A stretch of 64,000 nt of DNA. Origin: UBA8401 sp964355925. GTDB taxonomy: Bacteria > Bacteroidota > Ignavibacteria > UBA10030 > UBA8401. Of this stretch, positions 17,125 to 25,741 are shown piece by piece (positions within the stretch are counted from its first letter, which is position 1; every line of letters begins with the position of its first letter). A program made the translations under genes and the position numbers. The notes beneath the pieces were generated by a model. It saw only the letters and a list, made by a program, of their open reading frames with translations, searched no databases and was not told the origin of the DNA. The stretch spans positions 31,370 to 95,369 of the forward strand of contig CAYHFN010000009.1 in NCBI GenBank assembly GCA_964355925.1, written 5' to 3'.

Positions 17125-17237
17125 ACTTCTGAAAAATGTAACCGCACGCTTTGTGTGTGCATTAAGAAGTGCAAGATCAATCACTTTCCGCAGCCATAAA
17201 GGTTGCGGATACTATGGTTTAAGAATTTTTCAGAAGT
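17125..17237. repeat. Palindromic element with three-way-junction fold
   Basis: A perfect 13-bp inverted repeat (17125-17137 with 17225-17237, ACTTCTGAAAAAT/ATTTTTCAGAAGT) encloses two smaller hairpins. One is 17144-17149 with 17155-17160 (6 bp, one G-U if RNA). The other is 17188-17195 with 17201-17208 (8 bp, one G-U, ATAAA loop). A partial third copy of the end motif (ACTTCTCGAAAATTTT) begins near 17292. This may be a small non-autonomous mobile repeat or a structured RNA. It does not code for protein. Confidence 0.6.
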
Positions 17238-17323
17238 CTCTATGTAGTAATATAGCGGAAATTATCGGGAAGGCAAAATCAGGATTGGTGTAAGACTTCT
17301 CGAAAATTTTAGCGATCTAATAT

Positions 17324-18040
17324 TTACAATTCTGCCAATCGGCGTTTCATACGGTCAATTCTGTTTTTATCGCTTGCAAGTAAAATGGGAAGCGTTATTG
17401 CTTCGGAAAAGATCTTTTTCGTTTCGCTCGGTTTTTCCATCTCAAGATAGACCATCCCCAATTCAAACCGATGGCGAATAATGTTCGGCGCAAGCAAGAT
17501 CGCTTTTTTTAATGATTGTTCTGCTTCGGCAAATCCGCCATCGGGTAATCCTCCGAGAAGAGTATTGGCGAGTGCGCGCTCGAACCAACTGACCTTACCA
17601 AGCGTGCGATAAAATGTTCCGTAAATGGAATATGCAACATCGTTCTTCGAATCGAGCTGAATGGCAAGATCAAGTTCATGTTTGATCTCGTTGCAGAGCT
17701 TTACTTTCGTACGGCTTCCTTCGTAGATAGCAATGTAACCAAGGGAAACCGCCCGCCATGTATGTGCCGCCGAATTGAGGGAATCAGAACGGACAGCCCG
17801 TGTTGCAAATGTTTCCGCCGTGCGGTAATGGGATTCTCGTTCTTCCTTTTTTGCAACATCTCCGATAGAAATATGTGCACGGGAAATCCGCCATAATCCT
17901 TCTGCATCCTCAGGATTGAACTTGAGATGTTCTTGATACATCGAAATCGCGGAGAAATACTCTTGTTTGATGAAAAGATCATCGCCACGATTCAAAAATA
18001 TAGAAATACCCGTGACAATAAGAAAAAGAAAACTAATCAT
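17324..18040 (-). CDS. TPR-repeat protein, membrane-anchored or exported
   Basis: 238 residues. A hydrophobic N-terminus (ISFLFLIVTGISIFL) acts as signal or anchor. Helical pairs follow with tetratricopeptide character: YFSAISMYQEHLKFNPEDAE, then ATRAVRSDSLNSAAHTWRA, then ELDLAIQLDSKNDVAYSIYG, then SLKKAILLAPNIIRHRFELG. TPR arrays mediate protein-protein contacts; the partner here is unknown. It lies between the TSUP transporter gene and the palindromic element at 17125. No SD-like sequence is obvious. Confidence in the repeat fold is good, in any specific role low. Confidence 0.8.
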   Translation of the reverse strand: MISFLFLIVTGISIFLNRGDDLFIKQEYFSAISMYQEHLKFNPEDAEGLWRISRAHISIGDVAKKEERESHYRTAETFATRAVRSDSLNSAAHTWRAVSLGYIAIYEGSRTKVKLCNEIKHELDLAIQLDSKNDVAYSIYGTFYRTLGKVSWFERALANTLLGGLPDGGFAEAEQSLKKAILLAPNIIRHRFELGMVYLEMEKPSETKKIFSEAITLPILLASDKNRIDRMKRRLAEL

Positions 18041-18095
18041 ATCGTAAATTCAATAATAATTGTTTATCCAATATTACCACAGCATTACACTACGG

Positions 18096-18851
18096 TTAAA
18101 AGAATTGAGTATACAGCAATCTTGCAATTGTTGCGAACACGATAACAATGTATAAAGGACGAATAATTGCAATACCTTTCTTTACCGCAAGTTTTGCTCC
18201 CAGATGAGCACCGATGATCTGTCCTGCTGCCATAACGATTCCATACAAAAACATAATAGAACCGCCAATCGAAAATACGATCACAGAAATAATGTTGCTG
18301 GAAAGATTCATCACTTTGGTATGTGCGGTCGCTTTTCGAATCTCATATCCCAATAACGACATGAATGCCATTGCCCAAAATGCACCGACTCCGGGACCAA
18401 AAAAACCGTCATAGAATCCTAACACACTTCCAAAGACAAGAAAAAACGTTTCTTTGGAAATTTTTGACTGGGTTTGATGTTTTCCAAGCGAAGGAGTAAA
18501 AATGGTATACAGTGCGATGAACAAAAGAAAGATTGGTATGATATATCCTAAAATTTTTGGATCAACTTGCTGAACTACTACCGCACCAATTCCTGCACCG
18601 ATAAATGTCATGATAAAACCAAATTTCTCTTCTCGAAATCGGACAAATCCGCTGTGTCGATAATGCCTCGCGGCTGTAAAAACACCGAACATACTTTGAA
18701 ATTTATTTGTACCAAGTGCTACTTGAGGAGGAACTCCAACGCTGAGCAATGCAGGAAGTGCTATGAGTCCGCCGCCGCCGGCTATTGAATCGATCAGTCC
18801 GGCAAAAAGTGCGGCAACAAAAAGAATGATATAAATTATGAGATCTTCCAG
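18096..18851 (-). CDS. TSUP-family (TauE/SafE) membrane transporter, probable non-ATG start
   Basis: About 251 residues if begun at the CTG at 18851. The characteristic first helix and loop (AGLIDSIAGGGGLIALPALL) lies upstream of the only standard start in frame, a TTG at 18749. Translation must therefore begin further up, where no ATG, GTG or TTG exists; CTG at 18851 gives an MEDLII-like N-terminus of normal family length. About seven helices follow, with a second conserved half-repeat (FYDGFFGPGVGAFWAMAF). TSUP proteins export or import sulfite, sulfoacetate or other anions. It starts 8 bases after the stop of the upstream symporter gene. Confidence 0.78.
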   Translation of the reverse strand: MEDLIIYIILFVAALFAGLIDSIAGGGGLIALPALLSVGVPPQVALGTNKFQSMFGVFTAARHYRHSGFVRFREEKFGFIMTFIGAGIGAVVVQQVDPKILGYIIPIFLLFIALYTIFTPSLGKHQTQSKISKETFFLVFGSVLGFYDGFFGPGVGAFWAMAFMSLLGYEIRKATAHTKVMNLSSNIISVIVFSIGGSIMFLYGIVMAAGQIIGAHLGAKLAVKKGIAIIRPLYIVIVFATIARLLYTQFF

Positions 18852-18858
18852 AACAGCT

Positions 18859-20148
18859 CTACACCTTCTCTTCCACTTCGTTGATATATGCCGCGCACAC
18901 TACATCTCCCATCACGTTGACCACCGTTCTCCCCATATCGAGAATCCTGTCCACACCAAGAATAATTGCCAGTCCATCCGGCGGAACACCGACTTGCGCC
19001 ATCACGATCATCAACAACGGAAGAGAGGCTCCCGGAACTCCCGCAACACCGACAGCGGAAATGACACATAATGCAACAACAAGAATCTGTTGCATTATTG
19101 AAAGTTCAATCCCGAACACCTGTGCAATAAAGAGAACAACCGCTCCTTCAAATAATGCCGTTCCGTTCATGTTCATGGTTGCACCGAGCGGAAGGACGAA
19201 CGATGCAATCTTCGGCCGAATACCGAGTGCCGTTTCAGAAACACGGATCGTTGTGGGCAGTGTTCCGTTGCTTGATGAGAGTGAAAATGCCGTAATCATG
19301 ATCGGTGAAGCATCCCGCAAAAATTCAATCGGATTTCGTTTGGTTAGGATCTTCAAAAGGAATGGATAGAAGACAAATAGTACGGTTGCGTATCCAAACA
19401 AAATAAGGAAAACGAATATCCCTAATTTCTGAAGAAGATCAAGTCCGAATCGAGCAGTTACACCAAAGATCAAACAAAAGACGGCGTACGGCGCAAGTTT
19501 CATTGCAAAACCGACGATGGTGATCATCGATTCCGTCCATGCATCGAGCCATTTCAGCATAGCATCCCGTTTATCACCCGCAATTTTTGTCAATGCGGCA
19601 CCGAGCAATAACGAGAAGACGATCAACGGAATCATCTGCATTTCAGTGATTGCTTTGGTGATGTTGCGGGGAATGAACATATCTAAGATCTGATTTACCA
19701 CAGCAAGTGTTCCGGTTGCCACCACATCACCGGTTTTTGATTGAATTTCTGTCGTTTGCGAAGCATACGACCTCATCAACACTTCACGCGCTGCTGGATC
19801 AAATCCGTCACCGGGACGAACCACTTCAAGAAGCGTAATTCCAACGATCGCTGCAAACGTAGAGGTTGTCAGGAAGAATATCAAAGTCCGTCCCCCGATT
19901 TTCCCAAGTTTTGAAAGATCACCCAATCCGGCTACGCCGGAGGCAAGCGATGCAAAGACAAGAGGAACAACAACAATGAAGAGCATGCGTAAAAATATCT
20001 GACCGATGGGGTGTGCAACGGTATTAATGATTGTATTCAATATCTCTTTCGCACCATCGTTTCCGGCAACTGTAATGTTTGCTATTATTCCAATGATTGC
20101 ACCAGCAACTAAAGCAATCATTATTTTCCAGTGATTATCTCTGTTCAT
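18859..20148 (-). CDS. Dicarboxylate/amino acid:cation symporter (DAACS family)
   Basis: 429 residues with about eight membrane helices. The diagnostic re-entrant loop SLSSSNGTLPTTI and the NMNGTALFEGAVVLFIAQ and GVPGASLPLLMIVMA motifs form the substrate and Na+/H+ sites of GltP/DctA transporters. Glutamate, aspartate or C4-dicarboxylates are the usual substrates; the choice cannot be made from sequence alone. It is followed closely by the TSUP gene (8 bases), implying co-transcription. Together with nearby peptidases it suggests amino acids are used as carbon sources. Confidence 0.93.
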   Translation of the reverse strand: MNRDNHWKIMIALVAGAIIGIIANITVAGNDGAKEILNTIINTVAHPIGQIFLRMLFIVVVPLVFASLASGVAGLGDLSKLGKIGGRTLIFFLTTSTFAAIVGITLLEVVRPGDGFDPAAREVLMRSYASQTTEIQSKTGDVVATGTLAVVNQILDMFIPRNITKAITEMQMIPLIVFSLLLGAALTKIAGDKRDAMLKWLDAWTESMITIVGFAMKLAPYAVFCLIFGVTARFGLDLLQKLGIFVFLILFGYATVLFVFYPFLLKILTKRNPIEFLRDASPIMITAFSLSSSNGTLPTTIRVSETALGIRPKIASFVLPLGATMNMNGTALFEGAVVLFIAQVFGIELSIMQQILVVALCVISAVGVAGVPGASLPLLMIVMAQVGVPPDGLAIILGVDRILDMGRTVVNVMGDVVCAAYINEVEEKV

Positions 20149-20209
20149 AAGTTTTGATATTTAGGTTTTTAATTGACTTACGATTATTGTTTTCTATTTA
20201 AATTCAATA

Positions 20210-20383
20210 TTACTCCATTGCGGGCATTCCAAAAGAAACCCATTCATCTTTTGATGGTCTATACACACCGGGAACTTTCAATCCTACCAATCGCATTAAT
20301 ACCGTCATTTGTCCCCGATGATGCGCTTGATGAGTGATCAACTTCTCAAAATTTATTTCATAATCATCATATGCGTTGAACAT
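20210..20383 (-). pseudogene. DinB-family C-terminal remnant
   Basis: A 57-codon frame (ATG at 20383, stop at 20210) reads EKLITHQAHHRGQMTVLMRL, then GLKVPGVYRPSKDEWVSFG. This is the conserved end of DinB/YfiT-like four-helix metalloproteins, including the HHRGQ metal-binding motif. A full DinB protein is ~150-170 residues, so about two thirds is missing. The frame overlaps the 3' end of the thioesterase gene by 31 bases in another frame. It looks like the leftover of a deletion that joined two genes. It may still be translated, but the metal site is incomplete. Confidence 0.72.
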
Positions 20384-20790
20384 GTTGCGATCAATTTGCC
20401 TTTGAAGTTTGTTGCTTCTGCAGATAAATGCATTGTCGATTGTCCGCGAGAGACAATTCTTGCTGTTATGATCAATGTATTTTTTTCTGCGATTGGACGG
20501 ATAAAATTTGTGTGAAGATCAAGTGTCGTGCATGGAGTTCGCGCAGCCAAATAGCTTAACGGACCGAAAACATTATCAAAAGCCGCGACGATAAAGCCTC
20601 CCTGCATTCCCAACATTGGATTGAGATAATGTTTCTCAACAGGAAATGATATCTTCAACATCATTCGGGATTCATATTCAAGATATTCCGGCTTCATCAA
20701 CACAAAACAGTTCGGCGGCAGTTGTGCGGTCGGAAAATGGATATTACACGATTCCATTTCAGAATGGAATATTTGTATTGAAGGATGCAT
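20353..20790 (-). CDS. PaaI-like hotdog-fold thioesterase
   Basis: 145 residues. The hotdog signature is visible: YLNPMLGMQGGFIVAAFDNV (helix with the usual Gly-Gly turn and catalytic Asp), then TLDLHTNFIRPI, then ATCSTHMMI at the end. Such enzymes hydrolyse acyl-CoA thioesters; the substrate is unknown. It sits 5 bases downstream of the aminopeptidase gene and is probably co-transcribed. The C-terminus overlaps a DinB remnant in another frame, but the thioesterase itself seems full length. Confidence 0.82.
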   Translation of the reverse strand: MHPSIQIFHSEMESCNIHFPTAQLPPNCFVLMKPEYLEYESRMMLKISFPVEKHYLNPMLGMQGGFIVAAFDNVFGPLSYLAARTPCTTLDLHTNFIRPIAEKNTLIITARIVSRGQSTMHLSAEATNFKGKLIATCSTHMMIMK

Positions 20791-20795
20791 AGAAT

Positions 20796-21764
20796 TTAAA
20801 ATTCCATCAAAAATTTTCCATCGGACATTATAATTGTTTCGTCAAACCACACCGTTGGAGATTTTATAAGACCATCTAAATGGCTTGCAACGCGAACCGT
20901 TCCACCCATTGATTTATTATCACCGAATGCGATGTGAATTGTCCCCATCACTTTTTCATCTTCAATGATCTTTCCGGTGATGATAGCCTTATCATTGGTT
21001 CCAATCCCGAATTCAGCAACAGTGTATGCATCTTTCCCGTGCGGCTCAAGAAGTTTTTTAAGCACTTCTGCTTCTTCCCCACCTTCAATGGTTGTTGCAT
21101 ACCCATCTTTTACAACAATGCGAATCGGAGTCTTAACAATTCCAATACTAGCCATTGAACCATCAACGACAACTATTCCATTTGATAACCCTTCAAGCGG
21201 TGCAAGATATGCTTCACCTGTTGGAAGATTGCCTGATTGCCCTTTGTCGCGGAACAATCCGGAACTTGCGTGTGCAGTTCTTCCTTTCATTGGCATTGAA
21301 ATATCTGTTCCGGCGGGAGAAGTGACACGAATAACGGTAGTTTTTTCCATTAGTGCGCAGAGTGCAAATGTGCGTTGAGCAATTGCGTTATAATCTGCAT
21401 TCATGCAACGGACCATTATTTCTTCAGTCACACCCGGTAGTGTTGCGATCCGGACTCCGAGCGCACTCGCAGTACGACGTGCATCGGTGTGCGTCAATGA
21501 TTTTGATGTCGGGCAAAAGACAACATCGAATTTTTTCATCAACTCAGCAATTTCAATCGGCGGCTCTTCGCCATTTGATTTTCTTGGTAGAATTTCGGTG
21601 AGGAGAACTTCATTACCAAAATCTTTGGCCGCTTTCCACAACGCATAACCAAGCGTACGAAGTGGTTCATCGGTGATGATGAGAATTCGTTCGTTCTGTT
21701 TCACTCCCATACAATCACGAATTGCGATTTGAGAGGCGGAATAGAGTTCGTTTGATATTATCAT
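20796..21764 (-). CDS. Aminopeptidase, M29-like
   Basis: 322 residues, cytoplasmic. The pattern matches the leucyl-aminopeptidase/thermophilic aminopeptidase (M29) group: NERILIITDEPLRTLGYALW near the start, EGLSNGIVVVDGSMASIGI in the middle, EFGIGTNDKA, then GTIHIAFGDNKSMGG and VASHLDGLIKSP toward the end. The Glu, His and Asp in these last blocks are the likely co-catalytic metal ligands. It would release N-terminal amino acids from peptides. It lies 5 bases upstream of the thioesterase on the same strand. Confidence 0.85.
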   Translation of the reverse strand: MIISNELYSASQIAIRDCMGVKQNERILIITDEPLRTLGYALWKAAKDFGNEVLLTEILPRKSNGEEPPIEIAELMKKFDVVFCPTSKSLTHTDARRTASALGVRIATLPGVTEEIMVRCMNADYNAIAQRTFALCALMEKTTVIRVTSPAGTDISMPMKGRTAHASSGLFRDKGQSGNLPTGEAYLAPLEGLSNGIVVVDGSMASIGIVKTPIRIVVKDGYATTIEGGEEAEVLKKLLEPHGKDAYTVAEFGIGTNDKAIITGKIIEDEKVMGTIHIAFGDNKSMGGTVRVASHLDGLIKSPTVWFDETIIMSDGKFLMEF

Positions 21765-21819
21765 AAAAAATATTGATGTGAAATGTTAGATGTGAAACGT
21801 AAGAGAGTTATGACCTTTT

Positions 21820-22176
21820 CTATTTTCGCTTAAATCGAATCAATCCGCTAAGCAAAGCGTCAACCGTTTCAATTTTTTTGTCAACAATAATCTTATTACT
21901 TTCTGAAATAAAGTGCAACAAAAATGATAATTCAATTTGAGTGTCCAATTCACTTAATGACGAACGAGCAATGACATAAAATTGAATCACGTCTTTGGTT
22001 CCAGTTCTTGCCGAACCTTCAGCAATATTTGAAGGTACCGAGACAGAACTGCGACGCATTTGAGAGACAAGTCCGAATTTTTCACTGTCTGGAAACTGAC
22101 TTGTGATTGCATAGATCAACTCCACCAACTTCATCGCCTCTTTCCAGGCATTTAGTTTTTTATGAGCTTTCTCCAT
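21820..22176 (-). CDS. Four-helix-bundle protein (23S rRNA intervening-sequence/S23 family)
   Basis: 118 residues. Typical family blocks are present: AWKEAMKLVELIYAITSQFP, then LVSQMRRSSVSVPSNIAEG, then FYVIARSSLSELDTQIELS. Members are encoded in 23S rRNA intervening sequences or as free-standing genes and resemble the Avd accessory proteins of retroelements; their function is unresolved. Here it is free-standing, with GGTGAG upstream of the ATG. Both flanks carry low-complexity GATGTGAAA / CATCTCAC-type repeats in opposite orientation (about 21773-21800 and 22190-22258). Confidence 0.87.
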   Translation of the reverse strand: MEKAHKKLNAWKEAMKLVELIYAITSQFPDSEKFGLVSQMRRSSVSVPSNIAEGSARTGTKDVIQFYVIARSSLSELDTQIELSFLLHFISESNKIIVDKKIETVDALLSGLIRFKRK

Positions 22177-22273
22177 ACAAACTCACCTCACTTTTTTCAT
22201 CTCACGTCTTCCCTTTACCGACTCCCATCAGTCATCTCACTTCTACCATCTCACATTTATCGATTTATTGCTC

Positions 22274-23709
22274 TTACGATTTTATTGTTTCCAACCCATG
22301 CGCGTTTGGTCCTGTTTCGTTTCGACGAAGTAAAAATGCAAAAAGAAATCCAATGAATCCAAGAGAAGAAAATATCCACATTCCCAAGGAGTATCCGCCG
22401 GGATTTGTTGCGCTGGCAGCAGAAAAATCATTAGCCCAGCCAACAAGAAAGTTGAATCCGGCAAGACCGATATTTTGGATCAATGTCATTAATCCGTACG
22501 CTGTGCCGAGTTTTTTTTCTTCAACAAGGTAACTGACTGAGGGCCACATAATACCGGGGATAAGTGAAAATGCAATTCCCATCATCGCCATCGGAACATA
22601 CAATGAGACATGAGTGTATGCCATCATTAAATAGACCGGAACGAGTAGGATGGAACCGAACATCATAAAGAGAGAGCGTTTTCCAATTTTATCGACCATT
22701 AATCCAAACAAAGGAGTTGCAATCATTGCAAAGAGTGTGAGCATACTGGAAAGGAATCCTCCCAATTCACGCGACGTGCCGTGTGCTTCCATAAAAAACT
22801 TTACAGCAAATGTCTGGAACGGGAAGATCGCNNNNNNNNNNNNNNNNNNNNNNNNNNNNNNNNNNNNNNNNNNNNNNNNNNNNNNNNNNNNNNNNNNNNN
22901 NNNNNNNNNNNNNNNNNNNNNNNNNNNNNNNTGCCGTGTGCTTCCATAAAAAACTTTACAGCAAATGTCTGGAACGGGAAGATCGCAGAATAGAAAGTGA
23001 TGCACAATGCAACGATATACCAATACGAAACACCAAACTTAAAAATATCAGAAAAATTTACTTTATCAGTAGCGCCGGCGTTACTGATCTGATATTTTTT
23101 TTCTGCATTCGATTCAAGCAACCAATAGATTATTGCCCCAGCCACACAAACCACACCGAAAACAACGGAGATCATCAATGCTGCCTGCCAATGTTCATAA
23201 TATTTTGATGCCCACGAAGGAGAATTTAATGCAGCGAACGAACCAAGCCGCGCGATGGTAAGATTGATACCGAAAGCAAAACTTAACTCTTTTCCTTTGA
23301 ACCATTTTGCAATTGCGGTTGTCACTGCAACGATCAGTGATTCAGCCCCAAGCCCAAAGACTAATCTTCCCGTTGCCATAACAAAGAGCGTCCCGCTTGA
23401 AACTGTGATCACTGCGCCAAGCAAACACAGCACAGCAAAGATCAGTGTCGATTTTTTTGTTCCAAGGCGGTCAATAATAAATCCGCCGATAAGAACCATA
23501 ATAATATTCGGCAGACTATAAATTCCCTGCAACAGGCCGATATCAGAATCTGTAAAATGCAATTGAGTAACCAGAACATCGGCGAGCGGACTTATCGCAT
23601 CATAGATATAATAGTTACCAAACATTGCAAGACTGATGAGAATAAGAACCAGCCATCGATATGCCCGCGGAGGGGGTGGCAGTGTGGTTTCAATTTGTTG
23701 TGTTGTCAT
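22274..23709 (-). CDS. MFS transporter, interrupted only by an assembly gap
   Basis: Twelve-helix major facilitator. The N-terminal part has LVLILISLAMFGNYYIYDA and GGFIIDRLGTKKS; the C-terminal part has LFGLMVDKIGKRSLF, both with the usual loop 2-3 / 8-9 signature. The 100 Ns at 22832-22931 lie between two identical 55-base copies. Removing the Ns plus one copy (155 bases) leaves 1281 bases, exactly 427 codons, and joins both halves in frame as a 426-residue protein. The substrate is unknown; a nitrate/oxalate-type or organic acid permease is possible. Confidence 0.9.
22777..22986. other. Spurious assembly gap with duplicated 55-base edges
   Basis: Bases 22777-22831 and 22932-22986 are identical, with exactly 100 Ns between them. 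This is the pattern left when two overlapping contigs are scaffolded without merging. Collapsing them restores the MFS reading frame. Not a biological repeat. Confidence 0.95.
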
Positions 23710-23759
23710 AGGTACGATTATGATATAAATTAGTTTTTATGCGATAAGATAAGAAAAAA

Positions 23760-23788
23760 AAGCGCCGCACAAAACTTGTACGACGCTT
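23760..23788 (-). terminator. Rho-independent terminator after pepD
   Basis: Arms AAGCGCCG (23760-23767) and CGACGCTT (23781-23788) pair with one mismatch, extended inside by ACA/TGT. On the minus strand a run of eight or more T follows. It lies between the pepD stop (23814) and the MFS start (23709). Confidence 0.8.
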
Positions 23789-23813
23789 ATGATCATAAAA
23801 AGCACTTCTTCAC

Positions 23814-25268
23814 TTAGTTGACGTTTTTTAATATCTCCAGAGTGAATTTCCAGAATTTATCCACAGTATCGATGTGAATCTTTTCATCAGGCGAGTGAAC
23901 TCCTTCAAGCGTAGGTCCATAAGAAACCATATCCATTCCGGGATATTTTTCACCAATAATTCCGCATTCCAATCCGGCGTGAATTGCTTTTACCAATGCA
24001 TCTTTGCCGTACAGATTTTTATACGATTGTTTTGCAATCGCAAGGATCTTTGAATTGAGATTCGGTTTCCAGCCCGGATACCCTTCTGTCTGTACTATCT
24101 TTGCTCCGCCAAGTACGAAAATAGAAGCCATTGTTTGAAGTGCTTCTACTATTTCGGATGCAACAGAACTTCGCTGGCTGGTGATCATTTCAATAGTATT
24201 CTTTCCCGTTTTAATGATCGCAACATTCGTTGACGTTTCAACAAGTTCCTTAATATCGGCACTCATCTTTAGAACACCATGGGGCAGGGCAGAGATTGTT
24301 TGATAGAGTGATGCTTGAAGATCTTTCTTCACCACTTTCGCTTTTTTGATCTCAACATTTTCTGTAACGATCTGCAGATCAGGTTCTACGGATGAAAGTT
24401 CAGCCTTGATCGTTTCATTCCATTGTGCAACAATGGAAACCGCTTTCTTCGCATCTTTTTTCGGAACAAATATTATCGCTTCTGCTTCGCGTGGAATTGC
24501 ATTGCTCTTATTCCCACCCTCGATCATCGAAAGACGCGATCCAACGTTGTCAAGCGCTATCAAAACACGATTGATGATCTTGATCGAATTACCGCGTCCT
24601 TTGTCGATCTCTAATCCTGAATGACCCCCTTTCAATCCTTTTACAATGATCTTCAAGGCAACAGTTCCTTTCGGAGCATTATCCGTTTTTAACTTCCATG
24701 TTCCGATCGTGTTGCGGCCTCCGGAACATCCAACATACAAGGAACCTTCTTCTTCCGAATCAAGATTCATCAATATCTTGCTCTCAAGGAATCCCGGTTT
24801 CAAATTATTTGCGCCGGTCAATCCTGTTTCTTCATCAACGGTGAACAAAAGTTCAAGCGGTCCATGCACAAGTGATTTATCTTCCATAATGGCAAGATAC
24901 GTTGCAACCGCAACTCCGTTGTCAGCGCCGAGCGTTGTTCCGTTTGCCATCAACATATTTCCTTTGCGAACAAGTTCAATCGGGTCTTTTTCGAAATTAT
25001 GAACTTTATCTTTATTCTTTTCGGGAACCATATCCACATGTCCCTGCAAACACAACATTGGTGCGTTCTCTTTCCCGGGTGATGCGGGAACTTTGACAAC
25101 AACATTCAGGAATTTATCCTGCTTTGCGGCAAGACCGAATTTTTTTGCAACATTCATCACGTATGTTGCGATTGCTTTTTCATGCTTTGATGGACGCGGA
25201 ATTTTGCTGATCTCGGCAAAATATTTCCATAATAGTTCAGGCTGTAACCCTTTAATTGCTTCGGACAT
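23814..25268 (-). CDS. pepD: Aminoacyl-histidine dipeptidase (M20 family)
   Basis: 484 residues, usual length for PepD. Metal ligands and catalytic residues are in LQGHVDMVPEKN, TLGADNGVAVA, TVDEETGLTGANNL and LNLDSEEEG; IHAGLECGIIGEKYPGMDMVSYGP is the conserved C-terminal block with another ligand. The enzyme hydrolyses dipeptides such as carnosine with two zinc ions in the cytoplasm. It lies in a minus-strand run with peptide transport and breakdown genes (OPT transporter, PqqD-like protein). A good terminator follows at 23760-23788. Confidence 0.95.
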   Translation of the reverse strand: MSEAIKGLQPELLWKYFAEISKIPRPSKHEKAIATYVMNVAKKFGLAAKQDKFLNVVVKVPASPGKENAPMLCLQGHVDMVPEKNKDKVHNFEKDPIELVRKGNMLMANGTTLGADNGVAVATYLAIMEDKSLVHGPLELLFTVDEETGLTGANNLKPGFLESKILMNLDSEEEGSLYVGCSGGRNTIGTWKLKTDNAPKGTVALKIIVKGLKGGHSGLEIDKGRGNSIKIINRVLIALDNVGSRLSMIEGGNKSNAIPREAEAIIFVPKKDAKKAVSIVAQWNETIKAELSSVEPDLQIVTENVEIKKAKVVKKDLQASLYQTISALPHGVLKMSADIKELVETSTNVAIIKTGKNTIEMITSQRSSVASEIVEALQTMASIFVLGGAKIVQTEGYPGWKPNLNSKILAIAKQSYKNLYGKDALVKAIHAGLECGIIGEKYPGMDMVSYGPTLEGVHSPDEKIHIDTVDKFWKFTLEILKNVN

Positions 25269-25292
25269 AATATACCTCGTTATTCACAATAA

Positions 25293-25667
25293 TTATAAGT
25301 GTATAGAATTCGTTGATTCCATTCGTTCAACCAAAAGAAGATCGCCGCGTTCCAGATGATTGAGATATTTATTGATGCGTGCATCAACCGGTTCAACCGA
25401 GTCGCCAAATTTTGCTTTCAAAGATTCGGCGATCGTTGATATTGAAGTGGCTCCATCACATTGCTGCCAGATCAGACTACCAATTTCGTCCAGTTTGATT
25501 CGAAAGAATGGTTTTGCTAAATACGGCAGGATCCATTTGACAAGAAATGGATTTTTAAATTTGGGAACAAGCACAACAACTTTTCCTTCTTCTGTTGTTT
25601 CCCATTTCGCATTTCGAAGCGGTGTCAATTCCCACAGGTTTACTTCTTTTGTTTCTTGCTTTTTCAA
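25293..25667 (-). CDS. PqqD-like peptide-binding (RRE-type) protein
   Basis: 124 residues. The segment RIKLDEIGSLIWQQCDGATS, followed by SISTIAESLKAKFG, matches the winged-helix PqqD fold that presents precursor peptides to modifying enzymes. The N-terminal half (VVVLVPKFKNPFLVKWILPY) is longer than in classical PqqD and carries aromatic and basic residues. No radical-SAM enzyme or precursor peptide is next to it, so the partner is unknown. It precedes pepD by 24 bases on the same strand and may be co-transcribed with it. Confidence 0.82.
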   Translation of the reverse strand: MKKQETKEVNLWELTPLRNAKWETTEEGKVVVLVPKFKNPFLVKWILPYLAKPFFRIKLDEIGSLIWQQCDGATSISTIAESLKAKFGDSVEPVDARINKYLNHLERGDLLLVERMESTNSIHL

Positions 25668-25691
25668 ACTATTAAATCTTTCTAAAAAATA

Positions 25692-25737
25692 AAGATGTCA
25701 GACACCTCATAAATGTTCATAAGGTGTCAGACATCTT
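25692..25737 (-). terminator. Rho-independent terminator after OPT gene
   Basis: Two 16-base arms (25692-25707 and 25722-25737) pair with one mismatch and a 14-base loop. On the minus strand the 3' arm is followed by TATTTTTTAG. It separates the OPT/proline operon from the PqqD-like gene. Confidence 0.85.
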
Positions 25738-25741
25738 TTCT

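Noticed and set aside
21820..22176. Diversity-generating retroelement suggested by an Avd-like four-helix protein
   Set aside because: No reverse transcriptase, template repeat or variable repeat is present nearby.
22801..22986. A true 55-base tandem duplication in the MFS gene
   Set aside because: The exact 100-N spacer and the perfect frame after collapsing show that it is a scaffolding artefact.
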